From NCBI RefSeq assembly GCF_023634645.1, contig NZ_JAMKMR010000011.1, positions 106,627 through 170,626 on the forward strand: DNA of 64,000 bases, written 5' to 3'. This stretch comes from Vibrio sinus. GTDB lineage: Bacteria > Pseudomonadota > Gammaproteobacteria > Enterobacterales > Vibrionaceae. Both the position numbers and the translations under genes were made by a program. The notes beneath the pieces are model-generated. The model ran no database searches. It was not told where the DNA came from and saw only the letters and a list, made by a program, of their open reading frames with translations. Positions 40,550 through 51,020 of the stretch are shown piece by piece (positions within the stretch are counted from its first letter, which is position 1; each line of letters opens with the position of its first letter).

Positions 40550-43500
40550 TTGAACGAGGTAAGTATCAATCGCTAACGATGATCAATTGGAATGGCTTTT
40601 TTGCGCGTACTTTTGATATCGATAATTTAGTTACAACATTATCTGGCGGTAATGGGGCAGGTAAGTCTACTACAATGGCGGCCTTTATTACCGCATTGAT
40701 TCCCGACCAAAGTTTGCTTCACTTTCGCAATACAACCGAGGCGGGCAGTTCACAAGCGTCAAGAGACAAAGGCTTGTTTGGTAAGTTGCAACCTGGTGCT
40801 TGTTACGCAGCTTTGGATGTCGTCAACTCGAAAAAACAACGTGTTATTTTTGCGGTCAAACTACAACAGGTCGCTGGCCGAGATAAAAAAGTAGATATCA
40901 AACCGTTTGTTATCCAAGGGCTACCTAGCCATATCAAGCCAACGGATGTGTTGATAGAAAATGTTTCCGATAACCACGCGCGTGTTAGGCAGATCAATGA
41001 AGTAAAAGAAACAGTCGCGGGTATAGACGGAGTTCAGTTTAAGGTTTTCAACTCCATTGTTGATTATCACAGCCAAATGTTTGATTTGGGTGTGGTGCCT
41101 AAAAAGCTCAGAAACAGTAGCGATCGCTCTAAGTTTTATCGCTTAATCGAAGCGTCTTTGTATGGGGGGATTTCCAGTGCGATCACCCGCTCTTTGCGCG
41201 ATTATCTATTGCCGCAAAATGGTGGCGTAAAGAAAGCCTTCCAAGATATGGAATCGGCGCTGCGTGAGAACAGAATGACGCTAGCGGCCATCCAAACCAC
41301 ACAAGCTGACCGTGATCTTTTCAAGCATTTAATCACAGAATCGACCAACTATGTTGCAGCGGACTACATGCGCCATGCAAACGAGCGTAGAAAGAAACTC
41401 GAGCAGGCACTCGCTCTGAGAACGGAGCTGCAAAAGTCCAACACAACGCTACTTGAGCAAAATAACTTGCTCAATAAGATCAAACAAGATCTAGAAATAC
41501 TGGCGGAACAAGAGTCCTCCTTAGAGCAAGACTTACAAGCGTCGAGCGACCACCTTCAATTGGTACAGACCGCCATTCGTCAGCAAGAAAAAATCGAGCG
41601 CTACCAAGAGGATCTTGAAGAATTAGGCGAACGGCTTGAAGAGCAAGTCATGATTGTGGAAGAAGCTCAAGAGCGCCTGCTCATGGCCGAAGAGCAATCC
41701 ACACATGCCGAAGAAGAAGTGGACAGCCTGAAAACACAGCTGGCGGATTATCAGCAAGCGTTAGATGTACAGCAAACCCGAGCTCTACAATATCAACAAG
41801 CGATTCAAGCGCTTGAGAAAGCCAAGGCTTTGCTTGATGACAATGTCAGTGCCGAGACGGCATCTACATTACTTGCTGAACTCAAAAAACAAGAAGGCGA
41901 TCAAACCAACCATTTGCTTGCACTGAAACATAAGTTGGATATCTCGTCAGCAACGGCAAAGCAATTTGATCAGGCCTACCAACTGGTTAGGAAAGTAGAT
42001 GGCTCCATCGCTAGGGGCGAAGCCGCAGAGTTTGCCAAATCGGCCATTCAAAAGGCGCGTGAAGCCCATTTGTTGGTGCAAAATGAGCAGCAATGGCGCT
42101 CACAGGCTCGAGATATGGAACGAGCTTTAGCACAAAAAATGAAAGCTGAACAATGGGTTCAAGAATTTCAAGCGAAGTGCAATGTGTTGATTGCCGACGA
42201 GTTGGCATTAGAACAAGAGCATGTGCGCCACAGTGAGGTTATTGAAGAGCTAGAGTTAACGCTTGAAGGGCTTCGCGAAAAACGCAGTGAACAAAAGCGA
42301 CTGGACAACGATTGCGATAATGAAATCAAACAGCTAGAAACTGCGGCTCCAGCATGGATTCTAGCCAATGAAGCCCTTGATAAGCTGCAAGAGCAGACCT
42401 CAGCGGATCTTTATGATAGCCAAGCCGTGATTTCTCAGATGCAAGCGGTATTGGAGCAAGAAAAAGCGCTGACCATTGAAAAGGAAAAGTTAGCGATAAA
42501 GCGTGCGGAGCTTGAAAAAGACATAGAGCAGCTTGCTTCTCCAGGTGGTTCAAGCGATCCGCGCTTGAAGTCCCTTTCAGATACGCTAGGCGGTGTCTTG
42601 CTATCTGAAATCTATGACGATATTACCCTTGAAGATGCCCCTTATTTCAGTGCTATTTATGGCCCTGCTCGTCACGCTATTGTGGTATCCGATCTTGACG
42701 GCATCCAAGAGAAACTCGCAGGGTTGGATGACTGCCCAGATGATGTTTACATTATCGAGGGGGATGTCGATGCGTTTGATGACAGCACCATGATGGTGGA
42801 TGAGCTTGATGGTGCGGTGTGCGTACAACTTAATGAGCGTCAAGTCCGGTACTCGCGATTTCCAAAGATCCCTCTGTTTGGTCGCGCGGCGCGAGAGCAA
42901 AGATTGGAGCAACTCCGCGAAGTAAGAGAAGAGGTCGTTGAGCAGCATGCGAAGGCCGCCTTTGATAGCCAAAAGCTCTCGCGTTTGTACCAAAGCTTCA
43001 ATGAATTTGTCGCTAAGCACTTACAAGTCGTTTTCCAAGCAGACCCTGAGCAGGCTTTGAAGGCGGTTCGTGACAAGAAAAATAAATTTGCTCGCGCCAT
43101 ATCTGATCTTGATGGCCAAGAGCAACAACATCGCAGCCAATTAAATGAGAGTAAGCATGCGTTAGCGATCATCGCTAAACTGACCCCTCATTTAGCCTTA
43201 TTAAGTGACGATTCGTTGCAGCACAGACACGAAGAGGTTGGTGAAAAACTCAAGACTTTACTCGAGCAAAAAGCGTTTATCACTCAACACGGTAAATCGC
43301 TACAAGAGCTAGAAACAATAGTGAACGCACTTGAAGCGGATCCGGAGCAATTTGAAGCTCTGGAGCAAAATTATCAAAGCGCCGATGCTAGTTTGAAACA
43401 ACTCAAATCACAAATCTTTGCCTTAGCGGACTTAGCAGAGCGCCGTCAGCACTTTAGCTATTCAGATTCTGTGGAAATGCTCAACCAGAGCGGTGATCTT

Positions 43501-44997
43501 AGTGATAATCTTAAGCGCAAGTTGGTGGATGCTGAGCGATCAAAAACTCGCTCTCGTGATGAGCTCAAACAGGCGCGTAGTCAGGTAAGTCAATATAATC
43601 AATTGCATGCTTCTCTAAAAAGTGCCTATCAAGCCAAGCAGGAAACCGTACAAGAGTTTCGCAGTGAGATGAATGAGCTGGGTGTGGTTGCTGACGAAGG
43701 CGCTTTGATACAAGCACAACGTCGTCGAAATGAGCTGCAAGAGCAACTACAACATTCCCGCACTCGAAAAAGTGAGTTTGAGCGCACGACAACCTCTACC
43801 GAGCTTGAAATGAAAGGTTTGCTCAAGCGAGTTAAATCAGCCAAGAAAGAGTACATTGAACTACGCACCTTTGTCGTGGCAGCAAAAGCTGGTTGGTGCT
43901 CTGTACTTAAATTGGCAAGACAAAATGACGTTGAAAGCAAGCTCAATCGACGCGAGTTGATTTATATGTCAGCGGAAGAGCTACGTTCAATGTCCGATAA
44001 GTCATTAGGCGCATTGAGACTGGCGGTGGCAGACGATGAAAACTTGCGTGATGCACTGAGATTATCAGAAGACAACGCAAGGCCTGAACGCAAAGTTCTG
44101 TTTTACATTGCGGTTTATCAACACCTGCGTGAGCGGATTCGCCACGATATCATTCAAACCGCGGATCCCGTCGAAGCTATTGAAGAGATGGAAGTGGAAC
44201 TTGCACGGCTGACAGAAGAGCTAACCCAGCGCGAGAATCGATTAGCGATTAGTTCAGAGTCGGTTGCTACCATCATTACCAAAACCATTCAACGCGAGCA
44301 AAATAGGATTCGGTTGTTGAACCAAGGCCTATCGAACATTGCTTTTGGTCAGGTAAAAGGGGTTCGCTTAAATGTCAGAACTCGTGAGAGTCACTCTGTG
44401 TTGCTAAGAGGGTTATCTGAACATCAGTCTCAACACAAAGATTTGTTTGAAAGCTCAAGATTTACCTTCTCTGAAGCCATGGCAAAACTCTTTCAACGCG
44501 TTAACCCACACATCGACTTGGGCCAGCGCTCTCCACAGATATTTGGTGAAGAACTGCTGGATTACCGAAATTATTTAGAATTGAGCGTTGAGGTAAATCG
44601 AGGCTCGGATGGTTGGCTGCAAGCTGAGTCTGGCGCGCTTTCAACCGGAGAGGCGATTGGTACGGGGCAATCAATTTTGTTGATGGTGGTTCAAAGTTGG
44701 GAAGAAGAAGCACGAAGGCTGCGCAGTAAAGAGATCATCCCATGCCGTTTGCTATTCCTTGATGAGGCGGCAAGGCTAGATGCCAAATCGATATCAACGC
44801 TGTTTGAGTTATGTGATCGTTTAGATATGCAACTTCTCATTGCCGCACCAGAAAACATTAGCCCAGAAAAAGGCACCACGTACAAGCTTGTACGTAAGAT
44901 CTTTAAGGACCATGAACACGTTCATGTTGTTGGGTTGAGAGGTTTTGGTCAAACCAAACCGAAAGGCGAGGAGCCAGCACTAGCCGAAGAAGCATAA
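40546..44997 (+). CDS. mukB: chromosome partition protein MukB (SMC-like ATPase)
   Basis: MukB is the SMC-type ATPase of MukBEF, which organises and segregates the chromosome and binds topoisomerase IV. The 1483 residues show Walker [10 protein letters not shown] at 34-42, long coiled coils (about 290-640 and 840-1130) around a central hinge (about 650-780), ABC signature [12 protein letters not shown] near 1365 and Walker [12 protein letters not shown] with Asp1406/Glu1407. The length matches E. coli (1486). A strong terminator follows. Confidence 0.97.
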   Translation: MIERGKYQSLTMINWNGFFARTFDIDNLVTTLSGGNGAGKSTTMAAFITALIPDQSLLHFRNTTEAGSSQASRDKGLFGKLQPGACYAALDVVNSKKQRVIFAVKLQQVAGRDKKVDIKPFVIQGLPSHIKPTDVLIENVSDNHARVRQINEVKETVAGIDGVQFKVFNSIVDYHSQMFDLGVVPKKLRNSSDRSKFYRLIEASLYGGISSAITRSLRDYLLPQNGGVKKAFQDMESALRENRMTLAAIQTTQADRDLFKHLITESTNYVAADYMRHANERRKKLEQALALRTELQKSNTTLLEQNNLLNKIKQDLEILAEQESSLEQDLQASSDHLQLVQTAIRQQEKIERYQEDLEELGERLEEQVMIVEEAQERLLMAEEQSTHAEEEVDSLKTQLADYQQALDVQQTRALQYQQAIQALEKAKALLDDNVSAETASTLLAELKKQEGDQTNHLLALKHKLDISSATAKQFDQAYQLVRKVDGSIARGEAAEFAKSAIQKAREAHLLVQNEQQWRSQARDMERALAQKMKAEQWVQEFQAKCNVLIADELALEQEHVRHSEVIEELELTLEGLREKRSEQKRLDNDCDNEIKQLETAAPAWILANEALDKLQEQTSADLYDSQAVISQMQAVLEQEKALTIEKEKLAIKRAELEKDIEQLASPGGSSDPRLKSLSDTLGGVLLSEIYDDITLEDAPYFSAIYGPARHAIVVSDLDGIQEKLAGLDDCPDDVYIIEGDVDAFDDSTMMVDELDGAVCVQLNERQVRYSRFPKIPLFGRAAREQRLEQLREVREEVVEQHAKAAFDSQKLSRLYQSFNEFVAKHLQVVFQADPEQALKAVRDKKNKFARAISDLDGQEQQHRSQLNESKHALAIIAKLTPHLALLSDDSLQHRHEEVGEKLKTLLEQKAFITQHGKSLQELETIVNALEADPEQFEALEQNYQSADASLKQLKSQIFALADLAERRQHFSYSDSVEMLNQSGDLSDNLKRKLVDAERSKTRSRDELKQARSQVSQYNQLHASLKSAYQAKQETVQEFRSEMNELGVVADEGALIQAQRRRNELQEQLQHSRTRKSEFERTTTSTELEMKGLLKRVKSAKKEYIELRTFVVAAKAGWCSVLKLARQNDVESKLNRRELIYMSAEELRSMSDKSLGALRLAVADDENLRDALRLSEDNARPERKVLFYIAVYQHLRERIRHDIIQTADPVEAIEEMEVELARLTEELTQRENRLAISSESVATIITKTIQREQNRIRLLNQGLSNIAFGQVKGVRLNVRTRESHSVLLRGLSEHQSQHKDLFESSRFTFSEAMAKLFQRVNPHIDLGQRSPQIFGEELLDYRNYLELSVEVNRGSDGWLQAESGALSTGEAIGTGQSILLMVVQSWEEEARRLRSKEIIPCRLLFLDEAARLDAKSISTLFELCDRLDMQLLIAAPENISPEKGTTYKLVRKIFKDHEHVHVVGLRGFGQTKPKGEEPALAEEA

Positions 44998-45027
44998 CGG
45001 CAAAATTGTTGAAATAAGAGCAAATAA

Positions 45028-45064
45028 AAACCCTAAGTAATGAGTATGTTCTTAGGGTTTTTTG
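45028..45064 (+). terminator. mukFEB terminator
   Basis: Stem AAACCCTAAG / CTTAGGGTTT (45028-45037 / 45051-45060), 13-base loop, then a T-run. Confidence 0.9.
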
Positions 45065-45218
45065 TGCCTGAAGTATAGATGCTTGTTCATTTCTGACGTG
45101 TGTTAGAAAATCAAACTAGCAAGCTTGTTACCCAAAATGGTTTAGAAAAAGTATTCTCATTATTTCGGAGATCTACTTCTTTTGGACATGACCCCATGTA
45201 AAAGAGAAAAATTATACA

Positions 45219-46313
45219 TTAACTCAACCTTTTTGCGCCAAGGGCATTTTTTCTAATACGGATAGAATAATTGACACTGTTTTTTAAGGTAATAAAAACT
45301 TCACTACACATAGAGGTATTTTTATAATTACGACTAAAGTATTGGTTGAAATCTGATAATAATTTATAAGATTTACCCCGGTACGATAGCTTTGCTAATG
45401 TCACTTTTATTTCTTTTTTTAAATACTGGATAGTACCGATTGAAATACTTTTTTTAAACTCCCACCTATTAAGTGTTTCATGCTCCTTTCCTAGGATTTC
45501 TTCTGCACACACATTAAAAAGTTTACGCATAGATTCTACGTTGTTTTGGGTAGTATTAGGCTTGTGACGCCTGCTATCTTCAATAACTTCACCTCGATTA
45601 GATATGTAATTATCTATAGACAAGAAAAAGCTACAGATATCGCAACAACGTTGTTCTAAATTTCTAGAAACTATATGCATTTCTTCGTAAAATAAACTCT
45701 TTGATATAGTGTTCTTAATGTTTTTTTTCTTTTCGTTCCTATGGCTAGTTCTAAAATTTGGGAATTGTCTTCTAATGCCGCTTTCGTAAATATTACCCCC
45801 AGTATAATGATATCTACTTCCATTTTCAATTAACCATTCATTGGTTATAGTAGATGATCCTAATACTTTATTTATTTCACTTGGGTTATGTATGAGTCTG
45901 GGAATTAAATTATTATACTTAGATGCAAATAATGCCTTGATATTTTTCAAGATTTCATATTTATCCCATATGTTTTTTCCTAAAGCACGATCTATCGCAA
46001 TAGATATCCCCATGCAATACATATTGCCAAACTTTTGAAGTATGTATTTATTTTCTGTTATTTTTAGTATATCAAGAGTAAAATATTTTTCTAAAAAATT
46101 AGGTTTATCTTGTAAATCTTGATCATCAAAAGGCTTTATTATTCTAGGGTTGTAGTCTACTCCTGCGGTACAGATAAAAGGAAACCATATACCACGAAGT
46201 TTTACTTCGTTTTTACTTTTTCCTGTTGATTGATACATTGGTTGTGATGAAATTACAGTTATATCATTATCCTCTGATTTGGAATTTTTAGGTGACAATA
46301 TTGCTATCTTCAT
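45219..46313 (-). CDS. unrecognised AT-rich orphan protein
   Basis: A 364-residue frame I do not recognise. The protein is basic, rich in Lys, Asn, Ile and Ser, without a signal peptide or clear membrane segment. Visible features are a Cys pair (RCCDICSFF near 225) and a basic stretch EKKKNIKNTISK near 195. A/T codon choice differs sharply from neighbouring mukB, which points to horizontal transfer. GAG lies upstream of the ATG at 46313. It stands alone after mukB, a position that could be an insertion spot. A single-gene defence or addiction role is possible but nothing in the sequence proves it. Confidence 0.65.
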   Translation of the reverse strand: MKIAILSPKNSKSEDNDITVISSQPMYQSTGKSKNEVKLRGIWFPFICTAGVDYNPRIIKPFDDQDLQDKPNFLEKYFTLDILKITENKYILQKFGNMYCMGISIAIDRALGKNIWDKYEILKNIKALFASKYNNLIPRLIHNPSEINKVLGSSTITNEWLIENGSRYHYTGGNIYESGIRRQFPNFRTSHRNEKKKNIKNTISKSLFYEEMHIVSRNLEQRCCDICSFFLSIDNYISNRGEVIEDSRRHKPNTTQNNVESMRKLFNVCAEEILGKEHETLNRWEFKKSISIGTIQYLKKEIKVTLAKLSYRGKSYKLLSDFNQYFSRNYKNTSMCSEVFITLKNSVNYSIRIRKNALGAKRLS

Positions 46314-46760
46314 ATTTATACTCTATCTAATTCCGTACTAATATATGTGATGAAAATTCAATTAATTAGATGTCAATAATATATAATTATATAATTTAAA
46401 GGTAAGTTATAAAATCTAACATGGACTATAGAAAAACTTACATATTTAAGAATTGATAATAGACGGGAATAACACTGAAACTTTGATAGCTTTCTATTGA
46501 TAAATTTCATGATTTAAACTTTGGCGTACCTATTAGTATAATTTGATTATGAAAAACTATTGACTTATTTGGAGGTGGGGGAGGTAATGTGAATACTTCG
46601 AAAAGTCCAATTTAACGTCTGACTTCATGGCCGTAGTTCTTCACTTGGAGTACGACTATTGAAAGGGATTTTGCTTGCTAAACGATAGAAGAGTAGAAAA
46701 CTCCGCTATCAAGCAAGTGTTACAACGGAGTTGTGCATTTTACAAAATGGGGGGATACCT
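46314..46760. other. AT-rich gene-free region with direct-repeat copy A
   Basis: 447 bases without a supported gene, very AT-rich on the left. It holds repeat copy A (46412-46448, AAATCTAACA ... AAAACTTACA), which has a partner at 47738. Near 46699-46732, AACTCCG / CGGAGTT with a 20-base loop, followed on the minus strand by TTTTCT, is a possible terminator of the gene at 46761. Confidence 0.5.
46412..46448 (+). repeat. imperfect direct repeat, copy A
   Basis: Thirty-seven bases that align without gaps to 47738-47774 with about 30 matches, including the two 10-base blocks AAATCTAACA and AAAACTTACA at identical spacing. A looser match, TGAAACTT, follows in both copies. The copies flank the gene at 46761-47450. 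Confidence 0.6.
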
Positions 46761-47450
46761 TTAAAAACGTCCTTGAAGGCCCAGCATAATAGACTCAAAG
46801 GTTGAGTATTGAGTTACCAGAGCGGTACCAATAATCCCAATGCCAAAATGGCTCTGTCCAGGGTATATAAACGCTTGGAGCTCGAATGGTATACCCACAG
46901 CATTTCTGGACTTCCAACTGCCAGAGTCAAGGGTCTCTCCATCGACAGTACTAACATTCCACGATCCTTTATCACCATCAAAATAACTAATACCTGAGGA
47001 AGCTGACCAATATCCGCTTGTGTGGTCATATAGCGTTCCTCTAGAGATCCAGCCTAATTCTAGTGCGTATTCGGTTCCAGAGAGGTTTTGAGAGTCTGAA
47101 ACAGAATCAAGAGTAGAATGCAATATGTTGCCTATAGCGTCATCCACACCGTGATTCCATGACTGCGAACGTAACGTTATCAAGCCATTTAAAAGTACTT
47201 GGTAATTTAACTCTGTACTAAATGTATTGTCTTCTTTTGAATTATCTAGTTCTTCAGTATCCGATTTTAAACCTCGGTATTGTTGTCCAGAACCAAAGCC
47301 ATAAGCAAGGGTAAGCCAAGTCTTTTGTCCTATTGTAAGTTGGTTAAATTTTTGTTGGGTCATTTCAGCAGCGACTGATTGAAAGGAAAATAATCCGGTG
47401 ATCACTACTATATATAACAGATTTTTTATCCAGTAAAACAAAGTCTTCAT
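46761..47450 (-). CDS. predicted outer-membrane beta-barrel-like protein
   Basis: About 229 residues; not recognised by family. The N-terminus is a signal peptide (LLYIVVITGLFSFQSVAA, cleavage after VAA). The mature chain is rich in Gly, Ser, Tyr and Trp with alternating patterns, and it ends in Phe (LGLQGRF), the usual sign of an outer-membrane barrel. Start is ATG at 47450 or the GTG directly before it (47453). It is flanked by imperfect direct repeats (46412 and 47738), so it may have been gained as a unit (inference). The ligand or role is unknown. Confidence 0.6.
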   Translation of the reverse strand: MKTLFYWIKNLLYIVVITGLFSFQSVAAEMTQQKFNQLTIGQKTWLTLAYGFGSGQQYRGLKSDTEELDNSKEDNTFSTELNYQVLLNGLITLRSQSWNHGVDDAIGNILHSTLDSVSDSQNLSGTEYALELGWISRGTLYDHTSGYWSASSGISYFDGDKGSWNVSTVDGETLDSGSWKSRNAVGIPFELQAFIYPGQSHFGIGIIGTALVTQYSTFESIMLGLQGRF

Positions 47451-47737
47451 CACTTATTTCTCATTAAATACAAATTGGAAAGTGCCAACATTCCCTCATC
47501 TATCTCCGGTCTTCTCAAACACTCTTTCGTATGATGCACAGGTACCAATACCCAGGCACATCGAAAAACCAGATAACAGCAAATGGTTTATCTTTCTAGA
47601 GTGATTCGCCGCTTAGGGCTCATCATGGGAGTGGAACAATTACGAGGCAGCGTACAGTAGTTTTTCAACTTAAATAGATAAGGAAAAGCAGCAACGGCGG
47701 GGATTCTATTAGGTATTATTTATTAGCGTAATTGATT

Positions 47738-47774
47738 AAATCTAACAAAGAATATAGTAAAACTTACAGATATA
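47738..47774 (+). repeat. imperfect direct repeat, copy B
   Basis: Partner of 46412-46448, 1326 bases away, in the same orientation. Both share AAATCTAACA, TATAG and AAAACTTACA at the same spacing. Confidence 0.6.
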
Positions 47775-47876
47775 GAGAAAATATTCCTGACTTGAAACTT
47801 ACCGACGCCGAAAAGTAAAAGGACATACACCACAAACAATAGGAACCTCTGAGCTGGCCTATACTTATTTACAAAT

Positions 47877-47911
47877 GATGCTTAAAAGCTAGCGGAAAGC
47901 TTTTAAGCATC
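47877..47911 (+). promoter_or_regulatory. long perfect inverted repeat before tetR
   Basis: Arms GATGCTTAAAAGCT and AGCTTTTAAGCATC pair over all 14 bases around a 7-base spacer; the right arm ends 25 bases before the tetR start. No T-run follows, so it is more likely an operator or a leader hairpin than a terminator. Confidence 0.6.
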
Positions 47912-47936
47912 AAGTTCTTTGACTTAGGGCGAAGTA

Positions 47937-48557
47937 ATGGCTAAAGGTTCGCAAAATAAAGGGCAGGTTTCTAAAGCTGTCGAGTTTGATCGCATACTCG
48001 ATGCGGCGCTGGCAATGGCGACTGAGCGGGATAATTGGCCCAATCTTAGCTTGGCGGAACTGGCAAAGTATTGCGACACCTCCGTTAATGAGATACGTCA
48101 GTATTACTCGGATACTAATGCTATTGCTAACGCGTGGTTTTCGCGTGCGCTTGAAACTATGTTGGCTGCGGATCTTGAGGGTATTGAAGAGTTGCCAGTC
48201 AAAGATAGGCTGGAATATATTATTTGGCGTTGGTTCGAGGCTCTCTCCCCCTACCATCGGGTCACGACTCAGATGCTTGGAGCCAAGCTTCATCTACCTC
48301 ATGTTCATCATTGGGTACCCATGATTTTTGATTTGTCTCGTTTGGTTCAATTTTGGCGTGAAGCGGCCGGGCTGCATACAGGTGGTCGGCGCAGGCAGAT
48401 CGAAGAAGTTGTCCTAACGGGCATTTTTATAGCGACTTTGCGATCATGGTGCCAGGATGAAAGCCTGCAACAACCTCAAGCACATGCTCGACTTCTGGCC
48501 CTACTAACTAAAGCGGAGCGGGTGATGATCTCCTGGCTTTCAACGGATTCCCATTGA
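47937..48557 (+). CDS. TetR-like transcriptional regulator
   Basis: 206 residues. The N-terminal helix-turn-helix lies about 18-62 (ILDAALAMATERDNWPNLSLAELAKYCDTSVNEIRQYYSD), a slightly unusual TetR headpiece. The C-terminal helical part (about 70-200) should bind a ligand. AGGGCGA precedes the ATG. It converges on the ABC1-kinase gene with only 34 bases between stops; such TetR/ABC1-kinase pairs occur in other proteobacteria, so it may control that gene. The large dyad upstream is a candidate operator. Confidence 0.78.
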   Translation: MAKGSQNKGQVSKAVEFDRILDAALAMATERDNWPNLSLAELAKYCDTSVNEIRQYYSDTNAIANAWFSRALETMLAADLEGIEELPVKDRLEYIIWRWFEALSPYHRVTTQMLGAKLHLPHVHHWVPMIFDLSRLVQFWREAAGLHTGGRRRQIEEVVLTGIFIATLRSWCQDESLQQPQAHARLLALLTKAERVMISWLSTDSH

Positions 48558-48591
48558 AGTTGCATCAATTGTTGGATAAATGATACAACGT

Positions 48592-49899
48592 TTACTGGAT
48601 GTATGGCGCGACAAGATGGTTTACGTTGACCTGTGCCCGCAGGCGAGCGCAGAGTAGGTAGGTCCCGGCAATTTTTCGGTGCAGAAACAGTATATCGGTA
48701 GGAGGAAGATGCATATAACGCTGATTTAGCCGTAGGGAGATGGCCAATTCCATGACCCGCCGCGATAGGTCGGAGGTGGCGAAGTCGAACTTCCCCTGAT
48801 ATCGAACTGGCTCAGCAACGGCAATGATCATCTCACATAACCCCCGGCGATACGTAATGGACTCGTCTTTGCGCAGATAACCCATCTCTACAGCAGTGCT
48901 CTCGATAGCAGAAGTATCGTTTTTTGTAGCTGCCTTCATCAAACGACGGAAAGCGTCGACCATGTCATTGGAATAGTGTCGGGTGGCGCCGAAGTCGAGG
49001 AGCCCAATTCGGTCGTGTTCCTCCTGGTATCGATAATTGCCAAATTGAGCGTCGGTCTGTACTAAGCCCCACTCGAACACCTCCCTCATCACCAGTGAGA
49101 GCAAACGTGTCGCAACACGGTTCCTTACTTCGCTCGGAACATTCACCAGGGCTTCGATCGGAGCCCCGGTGACAAAAGACATGGTGAGCACATCACAAGT
49201 GGTTCGTGATCTGTCCACAGCCGGAAGTTCGAACGCGTCGTCATCGCCAATACAACGCCTGTATTCAGCGATACAATCTGCTTCGGCACAGTAGTCGGCT
49301 TCTTGGCGAAGTTGCTGTTTGGCTTCACTAAGCATTGTCGTGATGTCATAGTCCTTTGGAATCAGGCGGAATATATTGAATAGCGCTGCAACATTGTCGA
49401 TGTCACTATCGATACTTTTTTGAATCCCGGGATACTGCACCTTGATCGCCAGATGTCGACCATCCTTGGTGGTAGCTTCGTGTACCTGTCCGATAGAAGC
49501 GGCGGCAAGATGCGTGAACGAAAACTGCTTGAAATCATCCTGCCACCTTTTACCCCAGGCTCCTTGCAGCACCTGTACCACTTGCTCTTGCGGCATGGGG
49601 CGTGCGTTCTCACGCAGAGTGGCCAGAATCTCGGTCAGTACCGGAGGAAGATAATCACCCGTTTCCATCGAGAGTAGCTGGCCGACTTTCATTGCCGCTC
49701 CTCGCATCTCAGACAACCTGTCTGCCAGACGCATGGCATTAGCTGGCGTCAGAAGTAAGTCGTTTTTTTTGGGTAACTTACCAGCAGCCAAGGCCGATGC
49801 GCCATCGCTGATAACCTGTACGGCAACCTCACCAAGCAAGCGGCCTACCTTGAGCAGGCGGCTGGCTCGATTTTTCGGAACTGGTACTTCTCTAGCCAT
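48592..49899 (-). CDS. ABC1/UbiB-family atypical kinase
   Basis: 435 residues of the ABC1 (ADCK/UbiB) family. Seen motifs: the KxGQ stretch AAMKVGQLLSMETGDYLPP (near 66-84), the Ala-rich loop AAASIGQVHEA, VKVQYPGI with the ATP Lys, DAQFGNYR in place of the usual DPHPGN, and the metal-binding LLDFGA. There are no strong membrane segments at the C-terminus, so it differs from UbiB. The ATG at 49899 (MAREVPVP) is used. The gene is visibly GC-richer than the surrounding DNA, a sign of transfer. Substrate unknown; ubiquinone or lipid handling is the family theme. Confidence 0.85.
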   Translation of the reverse strand: MAREVPVPKNRASRLLKVGRLLGEVAVQVISDGASALAAGKLPKKNDLLLTPANAMRLADRLSEMRGAAMKVGQLLSMETGDYLPPVLTEILATLRENARPMPQEQVVQVLQGAWGKRWQDDFKQFSFTHLAAASIGQVHEATTKDGRHLAIKVQYPGIQKSIDSDIDNVAALFNIFRLIPKDYDITTMLSEAKQQLRQEADYCAEADCIAEYRRCIGDDDAFELPAVDRSRTTCDVLTMSFVTGAPIEALVNVPSEVRNRVATRLLSLVMREVFEWGLVQTDAQFGNYRYQEEHDRIGLLDFGATRHYSNDMVDAFRRLMKAATKNDTSAIESTAVEMGYLRKDESITYRRGLCEMIIAVAEPVRYQGKFDFATSDLSRRVMELAISLRLNQRYMHLPPTDILFLHRKIAGTYLLCARLRAQVNVNHLVAPYIQ

Positions 49900-50000
49900 A
49901 ACGTAACATAACCTCCAACATTGGAAATATCCCCTTCTTCTAATAGTAGAGGACCCTACCGACTTAAACATAACGCAACTTAATATGAAGCTATGATGTT

Positions 50001-50876
50001 TTAGTCGCCCCGAATGTTTTTAGAGACTCTGTCTAGTAAATGCTTAATTGCACGCGATAGTATCTGATTCTGCCTTACAATATACCCAAGACTAATGCTC
50101 GGAAACTCAGGCAGTTCAGTAACGGCAGTTTTTAAGTTGCTCCTCGAGTGCAGCGAAAGATCAGGTACTATCGCCACACCAAATCCAGCTTCTGCCCACT
50201 CTATCTGTGAATCTACACTACCTACTTCCATTATTCGGTAGTTAGGAAGGTTAAGTGAGGGTAAAGCTAAGTCAATTAAGCCACGTGTGCGCGTGTCATG
50301 CCCAAGTAGTATCAGCGTAGGCTTATCATCTTTATTTTTTGCTAGCCTTTGTTGCCACATATTTAAGCAGCTACCGATAGCACACCACTTCACTTTTTGT
50401 AGTTCGGTAAAACAGAGTGGTGGTTTTTCTTCGTGTGCGAAGATGAATCCTAAATCTGCTTTGGCACTTTTTACCAACGCAGAAGCTTGTGCAGATGTAG
50501 TATTGGTTAATGTGATATCTATACCTGGAAACTCTTCTTTAAAGATCTGTAGCGGTGACATTAGTAATAGGCGAGAGATGATATCGCTGGCAGCGATAGT
50601 GAGCGTTCCATGGCGTAATTCGTTAATTGCGTTGATATCTGATTGGCATATTTGTAATTCCATCAGGGTGTTTTTAGCACTTATGAGTAACCGCTCACCT
50701 GCTTGAGTAAGCCTAAAAGGGCTTCGTTCTATCAATTTAGTTCGTGTAACTTGCTCAAGCTGTTTGATATGTAGACTCACATTAGGCTGGGTCATATTTA
50801 ACTGAGTCGCAGCTTTACCAAAGTGTTTCAATCGTTCTAGTTCTACAAATGTTTTAAGCCAGCTTAGCTCCAACAT
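50001..50876 (-). CDS. LysR-family transcriptional regulator
   Basis: 291 residues with the N-terminal LysR winged helix (LELSWLKTFVELERLKHFGKAATQLNMTQPNVSLHIKQLEQ, 2-43) and a substrate-binding domain. AGGAAAG precedes the ATG. It is divergent from the second purA, with 144 bases between, the classic arrangement of a LysR regulator and its target. The effector is unknown; a purine or an aspartate-family metabolite would fit (inference). Confidence 0.9.
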   Translation of the reverse strand: MLELSWLKTFVELERLKHFGKAATQLNMTQPNVSLHIKQLEQVTRTKLIERSPFRLTQAGERLLISAKNTLMELQICQSDINAINELRHGTLTIAASDIISRLLLMSPLQIFKEEFPGIDITLTNTTSAQASALVKSAKADLGFIFAHEEKPPLCFTELQKVKWCAIGSCLNMWQQRLAKNKDDKPTLILLGHDTRTRGLIDLALPSLNLPNYRIMEVGSVDSQIEWAEAGFGVAIVPDLSLHSRSNLKTAVTELPEFPSISLGYIVRQNQILSRAIKHLLDRVSKNIRGD

Positions 50877-50946
50877 ATTCTTTCCTAGTTCTACTGGGGG
50901 AGGTTTAGAGTATCGTGATATGGATTTCTTATCAAAATTATTAGGT

Positions 50947-50969
50947 TTATTAATTTAACTAATTAGTAA
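50947..50969. promoter_or_regulatory. candidate LysR operator between lysR and purA2
   Basis: TTATTAATT, five bases, AATTAGTAA: half-sites match at eight of nine positions, in the middle of the divergent intergenic region. AT-rich dyads of this size are typical LysR sites. Prediction only. Confidence 0.45.
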
Positions 50970-51020
50970 TGGGCGATTAGTATGTTGGGTATGTTTTATA
51001 GCTTTGTAGGAAAGTGAGTT

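Larger units (their letters stand above)
47454..47936. other. gene-free region with direct-repeat copy B and a long hairpin
   Basis: 483 bases without a supported gene. A 25-codon frame near 47578-47655 is too short to call. Repeat copy B lies at 47738-47774, and a 14-base-pair hairpin at 47877-47911 directly before tetR. Confidence 0.5.

Noticed and set aside
47578..47655. 25-codon frame (MVYLSRVIRRLGL...)
   Set aside because: Too short and without a ribosome site; could be a decayed gene fragment but cannot be supported.
46412..47774. Integron attC sites at the direct repeats
   Set aside because: ATCTAAC looks like part of an attC core, but the paired GTTRRRY end and the imperfect palindrome of Vibrio attC sites are absent.
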